DNA of 64,000 bases. Source: Acanthopleura granulata. Lineage: Eukaryota > Mollusca > Polyplacophora > Chitonida > Chitonidae. Location: NCBI GenBank assembly GCA_016165875.1, contig JABBOT010000016.1, forward strand, positions 10,664,063-10,728,062, in the 5' to 3' direction. Made by a program: the position numbers and the translations under genes. Positions within the stretch are counted from its first letter, which is position 1. The number at the start of each line of letters is the position of its first letter. Below the pieces are notes generated by a model that was not told where the DNA came from, ran no database searches, and was given only the letters and a program-made list of their open reading frames with translations. Below, in pieces: positions 49,873 to 60,020 of the stretch.

Positions 49873-50285
49873 CAAGTAAGCAGGAGACAAACTTCATGCT
49901 TTTATTCCTTTACGGAACAGAAATCCACACCTAGGGCCAAAATTATAAGCACACTGTCACAATGCAAGCAGAGAACAAATTTCATACCTTTAGAGGTTTA
50001 TTCGCGATAGAAATTCCCCCCCCCCCCCCCGACTAAATTTATATGCATGCAGTCTCTGTGCAAATAAACTGGGGCAGACTTCACACCTTTACGCGTTTGG
50101 AATGGAAATCCTTCCTTGCTGTATCCAGATAGGCATGCAGTCAGGATGCAATCGGGGGCCAAATTTCACACCTTTACGCCTTTACGGATTGGAACTCCGT
50201 CCCATGCTGTCCTCCAAACATGTGAGTCAGCATACAATCACGACTCAGACTTTACATTCACTACACGCCTACGGAAAAATGATTT
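49873..50285. repeat. Old tandem repeat of about 90 bp, 4.5 copies
   Basis: Copies begin near 49873, 49965, 50061, 50149 and 50235. Each runs CAA(G/T)..., then TTCACACCTTTACG, GGAATGGAAATCC and a GCATGCAGTC-like end. A C16 tract (50015-50030) expanded in copy 2. The 94-codon frame here is not a gene. Confidence 0.75.
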
Positions 50286-51199
50286 ATGAAGACTTGATAC
50301 CTACAATATTTAGAGAAAGAGAACGTGTTGCAGTTCCTGCAACATGTTGTTTTGAACGCATAAATATGACATCAAAATCAGTCTGAAAAAGGCTTACGAT
50401 AGAGATTCCGTTTACAAGCATATGTGCACTCAAGCGAGCTACATAACTGGCTGAAAGCAAGGTTTTGGCCCATCTTATACATATTTGCTCAATTTTAAAA
50501 AAGGATCAACCATATTGCTTTATTCGTTGAGATATTAAAATTCATGGCCATCTTGTGTTTCCCAAAATAAGTAGTCGTGCGTGGTGAACAGTCAGGTTTT
50601 ATGCTGCATAATGTGAAATATGAAACGTAAGACCCAACATGGGACTGATTAGGTCCAGAGGTAACCACAAGACGTGCAATGCAATCAACCCTGTATGTGT
50701 TTACATATCCTCCTGAATTTCTATGATTTTTTGATTAAAGGATGGATTGGTCGATTCATTGATTCACCTATACAGTAGCCTCCAGTATACATACAAATAT
50801 ATGTTATGAATGGAGAAAACCTGTGTTAACACAGTGATACTGACACATACATGGGTACCTTACACACATATAAGTGTCATATTTGTTGAAGGTAAGTCTG
50901 TAGAGAAGTTCATCCCTACAGGAGACTACACGGGAAGCCGCCGTCGACAGCTTCTTATAACCAAGGCCCGGCCGCAAACAATGGATGTAGCGGACTTCTG
51001 GTCACGACCCGCACCCCCGCCATCAAAAGAAAGCTCCCCGTAAATGTCTAAGGGTTTGGAGCTTTCTATAAAATACGTGTGGAGAACATCTTTGAGCGAT
51101 CCTAGATAAGTTGGGATAACACCAATGCATTTTATTTTACATAATTCTTCATGCGTTTGGAGGAGAAAGCATTTTGTAGCTCATTCCACTGACGCCATG
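50286..51199. other. No gene seen
   Basis: Only short chance frames; nothing recognised. Confidence 0.55.
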
Positions 51200-51385
51200 G
51201 TGCTAACCCTGGCTGTGTCACCTGCTAATATCTAGACATTTGTATGAACAGTCAAAATGAAACCCTAACAGAGTTAAACTGACAAGAGGTCTCACTTCAC
51301 AGGTTGCCTACGTGTGGCCAGTATTCCAGCCATCACGTCGTCGCTGCCCTGCCTTTACTCCCCACGCTACAGTTTTTTGCACCAT
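51200..51385 (-). mobile_element. SINE family R3, copy 4
   Basis: TATGAACAGTCAAAATGAAA, CCCTAACAGAGTTAAACTGA and ATCACGTCGTCGCTGCC match copy 3 in the same orientation. Overlapping short reading frames are not genes. Confidence 0.65.
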
Positions 51386-51878
51386 GAAGTTAACCCGTGC
51401 CACAACAACACAAACGAATACATCCTTTGTACCGGGCGGGTATGCGGTGCAATATTTCCAGTTCCCGGCCAAGCATTACGATGTATACATTCGGAGCCGC
51501 AACCAGTTAGTCCTAAATAAATCCCCAGCATACATACATGCCTACTAAATTTGATTTTACTTACCATTTATGTAGTAAATTGGTCAACTTCAACCCTCCA
51601 AATACAGAGGCGCTATCAGAAAAAATTGCAGCTTGGACTTTTCCCTGCAACACACACAAAAAAAAATCAACCTAGCATGGCCAGTATTTCTTAACCTTTG
51701 CTGCTGGAAGTGACGTCCTAGCATTTTGTCACAAAGGTAACTTCCCTTGGTGAGGGTAGTCTCCCGAGCAAAAAGTTTTCAGTTCTGTTCAAAGCAGCAA
51801 AATTCCGATATATTTTAACTGGGTGTAAGATAACGCTGAGGTATTAGTGCATCAACAATCTATCACGTGTCGCAGTAT

Positions 51879-54175
51879 TTACCCAATCAGTGCCCCAGCA
51901 CACTTTAATTCGGAGGCAAATCCCAATTGCTCGAATTGCACATGTGTAACCTTAATTCTGTGGCCTGTTTCCCAAAGCGATTTATGGCTTCAACCTAAAA
52001 TTGTAATCGCAATTAAACTGTGAAGTACATGCAATGCATGGGTCGAACTCTGAGAGCTGATTCTATGCTGTAATACGGCGATTTCTGCCAAGGTTGAGCA
52101 TCTAGCATCGAATATTTCGTTTTTTAAAAAACATTTTTGGGCTTCAGCCCCAAATCGCTTTTTGAAACAGGCCCCAGGTGGTTTGTAAGGTCTCAGGTAA
52201 AGGGCAAGGTTATTGCTAGGCCTACCAGCAGAAATTTGTCCCCCATCGTACACAACAGTGAAAATTCACGAAACAACAATCCCATGCACATATAAATTAA
52301 TAATAAAATTAAACAATTCGAACTTTAAATCCTCTTGATAACATGTACATGTGGGGCTTGGCACGAAAAAAACAATCAAATCAGATAGGTAAAACTATAT
52401 ATATATATACACACATGAACAGTTATTTATAAATACAACAGACTGCAGGAATTATCGTTCCAACGGCCCCCTCACTTGTCTGCCTTCTGTCAATTTACCA
52501 ACCTCCAAAGCAGTGCCGTCGTTAACCTCCGCTGGGCGTACACATTCCAACCTAAAAACAGGGCAATTCACAAATGTAACTTTATATCGGGCAACCTCTG
52601 CCACTTACAGTAGACATTCGAGTGCGAAACTTTCTTTCGTTACACGGGTTGACCAAAATGAGGACCATTTTGAGTTTAACTGTGCGCAGTTGACTGTGTT
52701 CAGCCTTGCCTTTGGGCTGGCGTCTATGAGAGATGTCTGAGTTGTAAGTTCCAGGTGCTCATTTTCACCTTTGCCATAATATTCTGAGGGCAAATGTCTC
52801 GTGAGAGTTTCAGTACCAATAACCGGTATCGGAAAAAGCCTTCAACTGCTGCTGATGGGTGGATCAAACTTACCACTTCTTTGTATTTATTCACAAATGG
52901 ATTCCTACTGCTAACATTTTCGAATCAGAATCTGATTGCTATTTAACGCCGTCGGTTATTTTTTTCCACTGACACGACAGTTCTCTGGTTTATGAAAACT
53001 ATATGCAACTGGCCTTTGTCCGGTGTCTGAATAACCTCCCGCCTTTCACACCGCAGTCCAACCAGTGAGAGGTAGATTCTAGCCTACAGACCGTTTCCTG
53101 TGGGGGATGAGCCAGCCGTGGCGCCCCAGCTCATTCAAAATCTCTTTTTTTGCCCAAATATCATTTTATAATTATATAAGCCGTTGTGATGTAATCGATA
53201 ATAATTGTCGGCTGGCACATTCGCAAACACAGAAAATAAATCTTCGTGATAACAGATATGTTTCTTTTTCTACCATAGCCATAATGAATATAACATCTGT
53301 CTGGCTCACAATGAAAGCTGCCGTGACTTTCTAACAGGTCCGCGCCACAGAGGGCTGCTTACAACACATCTGAGGTTTTTCCACCAGCGATTACTTCATC
53401 CTGTCAGTTTGATTGATTAATACCTATTCAACCAAAAATCAATAATGTTAAAATATTAAAAAGAAATTAATTTGGATCAGACATCAAACGCGAGATATCC
53501 GCTACCAAGACTTCTCATCTATATTCATTTCTCGCAATATTATACATGGAAAAAAATCAAGACGGAAAAAATCCAAATTTTATCACTGAGCTCAGTGCAG
53601 ACCAGAGAGTTTAATAAGGTTATAAGGCTTTTAGGACGTCCAAGAGCTGTAAAAGTGTTGTGATGCTAAACTGCCATCATTTTGTGCGTTGGGGCCATCG
53701 GATAGCATTCCATCGAGGCGAAGTATACCTGTTAGGATTTGCATACACTTGGTTCCTGGTCTCAAAGAAGGTCTAAGCTATAGGGCCAGGCAGAAAAACA
53801 GGTTTAATACAGCATTTATTGCACTCAACATACGATCCAAGCAAGAAAGCATTTCTACCCAGGACCGAACGATTACTCGCACCTGTTCTTCAAAAGCGAA
53901 GTTATAGAAAGTTTGTGCCAAGCTAAGAAGCAATAACAACTGTTTGGCATCGCACCTAACATGTACTGTACGATACCGACGCTTAGCAGAATTCGACTGG
54001 TGCAACGTAACAAAAGGGGGTGAGCCGGTAAGGCGGGTGCATCAAATCAGTCCAAAAATATTTTCTTACATTCTTGATTTCTACAATATCCAAACAAAAC
54101 ACCCATAAGAGTTCATCTCTTTATATTCAGGTATCAGTTTCGGTATCGTCATGTGCTAAGGGCAACTGAAATGCC
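51879..54175. repeat. 2,297-bp tandem duplicate, copy 1
   Basis: This block recurs at 54189-56485 with a constant offset of 2,310. Every stretch compared, including the microsatellite near 52397-52409, looks identical. It ends exactly at the N gap. The content is non-coding: only chance reading frames of 87 codons or fewer, no domain recognised. A probable assembly overlap. Confidence 0.95.
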
Positions 54176-54188
54176 NNNNNNNNNNNNN
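54176..54188. other. Assembly gap, 13 N
   Basis: Thirteen undetermined bases sit exactly between the two copies of the duplicated block. The left contig ends with the last base of copy 1 and the right contig begins with the first base of copy 2. Confidence 0.99.
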
Positions 54189-56485
54189 TTACCCAATCAG
54201 TGCCCCAGCACACTTTAATTCGGAGGCAAATCCCAATTGCTCGAATTGCACATGTGTAACCTTAATTCTGTGGCCTGTTTCCCAAAGCGATTTATGGCTT
54301 CAACCTAAAATTGTAATCGCAATTAAACTGTGAAGTACATGCAATGCATGGGTCGAACTCTGAGAGCTGATTCTATGCTGTAATACGGCGATTTCTGCCA
54401 AGGTTGAGCATCTAGCATCGAATATTTCGTTTTTTAAAAAACATTTTTGGGCTTCAGCCCCAAATCGCTTTTTGAAACAGGCCCCAGGTGGTTTGTAAGG
54501 TCTCAGGTAAAGGGCAAGGTTATTGCTAGGCCTACCAGCAGAAATTTGTCCCCCATCGTACACAACAGTGAAAATTCACGAAACAACAATCCCATGCACA
54601 TATAAATTAATAATAAAATTAAACAATTCGAACTTTAAATCCTCTTGATAACATGTACATGTGGGGCTTGGCACGAAAAAAACAATCAAATCAGATAGGT
54701 AAAACTATATATATATATACACACATGAACAGTTATTTATAAATACAACAGACTGCAGGAATTATCGTTCCAACGGCCCCCTCACTTGTCTGCCTTCTGT
54801 CAATTTACCAACCTCCAAAGCAGTGCCGTCGTTAACCTCCGCTGGGCGTACACATTCCAACCTAAAAACAGGGCAATTCACAAATGTAACTTTATATCGG
54901 GCAACCTCTGCCACTTACAGTAGACATTCGAGTGCGAAACTTTCTTTCGTTACACGGGTTGACCAAAATGAGGACCATTTTGAGTTTAACTGTGCGCAGT
55001 TGACTGTGTTCAGCCTTGCCTTTGGGCTGGCGTCTATGAGAGATGTCTGAGTTGTAAGTTCCAGGTGCTCATTTTCACCTTTGCCATAATATTCTGAGGG
55101 CAAATGTCTCGTGAGAGTTTCAGTACCAATAACCGGTATCGGAAAAAGCCTTCAACTGCTGCTGATGGGTGGATCAAACTTACCACTTCTTTGTATTTAT
55201 TCACAAATGGATTCCTACTGCTAACATTTTCGAATCAGAATCTGATTGCTATTTAACGCCGTCGGTTATTTTTTTCCACTGACACGACAGTTCTCTGGTT
55301 TATGAAAACTATATGCAACTGGCCTTTGTCCGGTGTCTGAATAACCTCCCGCCTTTCACACCGCAGTCCAACCAGTGAGAGGTAGATTCTAGCCTACAGA
55401 CCGTTTCCTGTGGGGGATGAGCCAGCCGTGGCGCCCCAGCTCATTCAAAATCTCTTTTTTTGCCCAAATATCATTTTATAATTATATAAGCCGTTGTGAT
55501 GTAATCGATAATAATTGTCGGCTGGCACATTCGCAAACACAGAAAATAAATCTTCGTGATAACAGATATGTTTCTTTTTCTACCATAGCCATAATGAATA
55601 TAACATCTGTCTGGCTCACAATGAAAGCTGCCGTGACTTTCTAACAGGTCCGCGCCACAGAGGGCTGCTTACAACACATCTGAGGTTTTTCCACCAGCGA
55701 TTACTTCATCCTGTCAGTTTGATTGATTAATACCTATTCAACCAAAAATCAATAATGTTAAAATATTAAAAAGAAATTAATTTGGATCAGACATCAAACG
55801 CGAGATATCCGCTACCAAGACTTCTCATCTATATTCATTTCTCGCAATATTATACATGGAAAAAAATCAAGACGGAAAAAATCCAAATTTTATCACTGAG
55901 CTCAGTGCAGACCAGAGAGTTTAATAAGGTTATAAGGCTTTTAGGACGTCCAAGAGCTGTAAAAGTGTTGTGATGCTAAACTGCCATCATTTTGTGCGTT
56001 GGGGCCATCGGATAGCATTCCATCGAGGCGAAGTATACCTGTTAGGATTTGCATACACTTGGTTCCTGGTCTCAAAGAAGGTCTAAGCTATAGGGCCAGG
56101 CAGAAAAACAGGTTTAATACAGCATTTATTGCACTCAACATACGATCCAAGCAAGAAAGCATTTCTACCCAGGACCGAACGATTACTCGCACCTGTTCTT
56201 CAAAAGCGAAGTTATAGAAAGTTTGTGCCAAGCTAAGAAGCAATAACAACTGTTTGGCATCGCACCTAACATGTACTGTACGATACCGACGCTTAGCAGA
56301 ATTCGACTGGTGCAACGTAACAAAAGGGGGTGAGCCGGTAAGGCGGGTGCATCAAATCAGTCCAAAAATATTTTCTTACATTCTTGATTTCTACAATATC
56401 CAAACAAAACACCCATAAGAGTTCATCTCTTTATATTCAGGTATCAGTTTCGGTATCGTCATGTGCTAAGGGCAACTGAAATGCC
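54189..56485. repeat. 2,297-bp tandem duplicate, copy 2
   Basis: Apparently identical repeat of 51879-54175, immediately after the N gap. After 56485 unique sequence resumes. See copy 1; no gene in it. Confidence 0.95.
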
Positions 56486-56810
56486 CTGGATGCAATTCTG
56501 GAACCTTTCATGTCCTGGCTTAGGGTTGAAGGAAGTTGTGCCCAGAGCACAATTTGCTCAGTATCTCAGTACCACTAACCTTTGTGCAAAAGATCCATCG
56601 GTGGCACGATTTCCCTCATGGTTAAATCTTTGTCTTTTGTTTTGTATGACATTTTTGGAACACTGATGTTGTAGAAATACATGCACATGCTGTAACTTGA
56701 CAGGTCTTGTGCCTGTAGCTTATTCGCTAGCTAGTATAACTATGCATCTTAATTTTTAGTTTGGTGATGCAAGAATTTATTTATACATCTATTTACTTTT
56801 TGGGGGGGGA
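56486..56810. other. No gene seen
   Basis: Unique sequence after the duplicated block, ending in a G8 run before an R1 SINE. Confidence 0.55.
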
Positions 56811-57015
56811 TGTTTTACGCCGTACTCTGTATTTCACTGATAACTCGCGGCCAGCTTTATGATGGCAGGAAACCGGGCAGAGCCCGGGAGAAACTCACGA
56901 CCATCCGCAGGTTGTGACAGATCTTCTCACCAGGGGCCACCAAGAGCTGGACTTGAACTCACAGTGACCCGCATTGATGAGAGCGACAGGGTCATAGCTA
57001 CCCCACTCGGCCATA
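56811..57015 (-). mobile_element. SINE R1 with tRNA-like head
   Basis: Order on the plus strand: GTTTTACGCCGTACTC, TTTCACTGATAACTCGCGGC, GGAAACCGGGCAGAGCCCGG, ACTCACGACCATCCGCAGG, then AGAGCTGGACTTGAACTCAC. In sense the last part is a tRNA-like B box (GTTCAAGTCC) preceded by GGCCGAGTGGGGTAGC. This copy shows that family R1 is tRNA-derived. The 86-codon frame here is not a gene. Confidence 0.85.
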
Positions 57016-57131
57016 AAGGCCCCGTGATGCGGGGGTGGGGGTGGGGGTCGTCATCGGTTCAAGTGTGGGAGGATGGCCTTCAATCTTCGTTGTTTTTCTT
57101 AAATACATGGATAGTTTGAAACATTTAATTC

Positions 57132-57243
57132 TTTCTTTCTTTCTTTTTTTATTTATTTATTTGATTGGAGTTTGACACCGTTCTCATGAATATTCCTTAT
57201 ACAAAGGCGGCCAGCATTTTGGTGGAAGAAAATCGCCCGGGGA
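57132..57243 (-). mobile_element. 5'-truncated SINE R1 with 9-bp target duplication
   Basis: (TTTC)n/(TTTA)n tract, then GATTGGAGTTTGACACCG, TATTCCTTATACAAAGGCGG and CCAGCATTTTGGTGGAAG. It is flanked by ATTTAATTC at 57123-57131 and 57244-57252, a likely target-site duplication. Confidence 0.75.
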
Positions 57244-57896
57244 ATTTAATTCACAAACTACATATGTTTACAATTCAAACATTTAAACAAGTCACCCTTA
57301 GTATGGTGGGATCTTTACCCAAATCCACCTGCTTGTCTAGTGGCCCAGTTTTCAGTTTGCGGCCTGTTGTGTTGTCTGTTCCAACCATAGGTCCAAACTC
57401 CGCTTTACCGTCACTTAAGACAAACGCCCACCGTTTTTAAGCTACCGATAGCTTTGTTTGTGTTACGTTATGACTAGAAACAAGAATACTATACTTTAGA
57501 TGGGCAAAATCATTGCAGTTTTTTAGTGTATTTTCCTCTAACATTCAACACATTTTTTAACACCAAAATTAGTAGACATATATATAATTGTGGAAGAGTG
57601 TACAGCTTCCGAAAACGACTATCCACTGTAAGGGACGTAACTTTGGAAAAGTCGCCAATCAATTAAGGGGAGACAACTTTGAGAACAGTTGAATTATTAT
57701 GTGCACAAAGGAATGAACAGTAGAGTTTTGTTTCGAGGTACTTTACGCTGGATGCAATACCTCCGTGTGAAGTCAGCACAAGCATAACAAGACGAAATTT
57801 TACCAACTCGGAATACAAGCATTGAATTTTGCCAAACTGACAAGAGCTGGATTCGATCTCACAACTCTGCAGGAATGTTCAGAATAGGTTTTAAAA

Positions 57897-57957
57897 TGCT
57901 TGATTTATTTCAAAGATAATTTCTTTGTGAAAATGATTAAAAAACAGCAAGTTTATG
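57897..57957. repeat. 61-bp perfect direct repeat, copy 1
   Basis: Begins TGCTTGATTTATTTCAAAGA and ends CAGCAAGTTTATG. It recurs without change at 58119-58179, 222 bp away. Confidence 0.9.
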
Positions 57958-58118
57958 TATTGCAAATTAAATCACATGTTTTTGTACATGTTATGTTGCA
58001 TACCATAGTTCCAATTGTGGGTTCTTGATTACTCTAACATCAAGAATTTGCTAGAGGATAATAAATGCATGTCAAAATGTTAACACTTTAAAATACATGA
58101 ACATGCAACAGGCTTCTC

Positions 58119-58179
58119 TGCTTGATTTATTTCAAAGATAATTTCTTTGTGAAAATGATTAAAAAACAGCAAGTTTATG
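58119..58179. repeat. 61-bp perfect direct repeat, copy 2
   Basis: Second copy of 57897-57957. The flanks differ, so it is a short dispersed duplication and not part of a longer tandem. Confidence 0.9.
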
Positions 58180-58924
58180 GATTTAATGTTTTGCAAAATA
58201 ATGAACATGGTAAATCTTCTTGCTGAAGATATGCTGATTTAGCAAAGTAGCAATCAAACCTCATTCGATACAATTCATTGCATTGATGCCTACTGTTGCA
58301 AAAGTTTTACAACATTGCTTATAATGTTTACAGTTAAGGGCTAAACTTAAAGGCACATGCTAAATTTACTTTCCATACAGAATTTAGAGAATTCTTTTAA
58401 AATGTAAAAATAAAATCTATAGCCAAAACAATTTTAAATTTGCCTTTGTACATTAGTTACTTTAGAAAATTGCAAAAGACAACAGTCGAGCATGATTAGA
58501 AATGACTTAAATTTCACTTTGTTTACTTCATGACTGTAAATGGTTTCTTAGTATTATTCTTCTTTACTGCATGACTCAAAATAATATGTATGCAGTTCTG
58601 CTTTTTTCCAGCATGATTGAAGAGAAGCGATTTGTGTGAAGTTTTATTTCTATACTACATGGTTTGAACTGTCTCCAGACAACTTTGTCAAACAGAAGAT
58701 TTTCCTGCTTGGCCAACATAATTCCATCAATCTAGTGATCCATATTTTATCACCCCACTTACCAAAAAACCAAAAAGGTTTCAGTCAGTTTCATGAAAAG
58801 CTTGACCATACTAACCACAATGTAACATAGAAACCAACTTATTTAGTCATCATGCCTTGCATTATTTTCATTGAGATAATAATAAATATCATACTACATG
58901 CATAACGTTAATTTTTTAAATGAC

Positions 58925-59330
58925 AGCCTGTTTTAGTGGTGTAAGACACCTGAACGCCGGAGTAAACCAAAGACCTTTGGCAAGTAACTGCCAAACTTAC
59001 CAAGATGACTTACAGGCTTGCTTATCATATTTGTGAATGATAAGACATTCTCTTTATAAGAAAAATACTGAGATTGTGCAAATACCATGCAAAGGTCGTC
59101 AACTGCTAATTGTCACCAAGGCTCCAGAAACATAGACAGCATAGAACCTACAAATTCCTTATCGGTAACACGCAGATGTTAGAGGGCTTCCTCACAGGCT
59201 CTGCCCAGTTTCCTCACACCATAACAGCCATCATCATAGAAGTGAAATGTTCTTGAGTACGGCATAATCAAATTAATCAAATAAATAATTACAAATTCCT
59301 TGACCAATGCCAGGATTGAACCCACACCTC
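58925..59330 (-). mobile_element. SINE R1b, interrupted by a nested SINE
   Basis: The left part has GGAGTAAACCAAAGACCTTTG and CTAATTGTCACCAAGGC, matching 46850-47131. The right part (after 59301) continues the same alignment with CCAATGCCAGGATTGAACCC, the tRNA-like head. Segment 59161-59289 is a later insertion. Confidence 0.75.
59161..59289 (+). mobile_element. Nested SINE R1 insertion with 12-bp TSD
   Basis: 5'-truncated copy in sense: GGCTCTGCCCAGTTTCCTC, AGAAGTGAAATGTTCTTGAG, TACGGCATAATCAAATTAAT and AAATAAATAAT tail. It is bounded by TACAAATTCCTT at 59149-59160 and 59290-59301. It sits about 0.5 kb downstream of the mrpl45 minisatellite. Confidence 0.85.
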
Positions 59331-59489
59331 ATCTGCTTTATGTTTAAAAGTTGTAAACTTACTCACAATACCTTGTTCTGCTGTCACATAATATACAACA
59401 AAGCCTCGTTCTGCTTTCACATAAATTACAAGCCACGAGACCTGATCTGAGGGATTTGTGTATCGATGCTATGTTCGGGAATATATCCT

Positions 59490-59562
59490 TCACCCATCAC
59501 ACTGACAGCCACCTAAAATGAAATATTCTTGAGTGCTAAATAAATAAATAAATGCTGAATAG
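59490..59562 (+). mobile_element. SINE R1 3' fragment
   Basis: ATGAAATATTCTTGAGTGCT followed by AAATAAATAAATAAATG. Only the tail end of the element remains. Confidence 0.65.
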
Positions 59563-59748
59563 GACTTGTAATTGAAGTAGTTGATCAGACACACTTTATA
59601 CAGAAAGTTCATACATTGTTTTCAAGCCCAAGCGACAAATGAACAGAGCTTTCTTTCCCCCTATGCTTCTATTTTTTCTCACTAAAAGGTCAAGAAAGGT
59701 TCTGAAAGCACCTGTACCAAGAAAAAATGTCATATGGTGTGTTTCATC

Positions 59749-60020
59749 AGGCTGTTGCCAGTCCAGGCTGTGCTGCATCCTCAGGCTGTTGCCAGTCCAG
59801 GCTGTGCTGCATCCTCAGGCTGTTGCCAGTCCAGGCTGTGCTGCATCCTCAGGCTGTTGCCAGTCCAAGCTGTGCTGCATCCTCAGGCTGTTGCCAGTCC
59901 AGGCAGTGCTGCCTCCTCAGGCTGTTGCCAGTCCAGGCTGTGCTGCATCCTCAGGCTGTTGCCAGTCCAGGCTGTGCTGCATCCTCAGGCTGTTGCCAGT
60001 CCAGGCTGCGCTGCCTCCTC
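59749..60020. repeat. 34-bp minisatellite, 8 copies, spanning the mrpl45 stop codon
   Basis: Eight head-to-tail units start at 59749, 59783, 59817, 59851, 59885, 59919, 59953 and 59987, exactly 34 bp apart with only a few substitutions. The unit nearest the gene body encodes the end of mL45 (EEAAQPGLATA). The next unit supplies the in-frame TGA, and the remaining units lie in the 3' UTR. Because 34 is not a multiple of 3, the plus strand stays open in cycling frames and creates spurious Cys/Gln/Leu-rich reading frames of up to 210 codons that are not genes. Confidence 0.95.

Larger units (their letters stand above)
57253..58924. other. No gene seen
   Basis: AT-rich sequence holding the 61-bp direct repeats and a degraded tRNA-like AGAGCTGGATTCGATCTCAC at about 57844. 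Confidence 0.55.

Noticed and set aside
51990..56315. Paired identical small frames at a 2,310-bp offset, suggesting a duplicated gene family
   Set aside because: They are the same non-coding block counted twice across an assembly gap.
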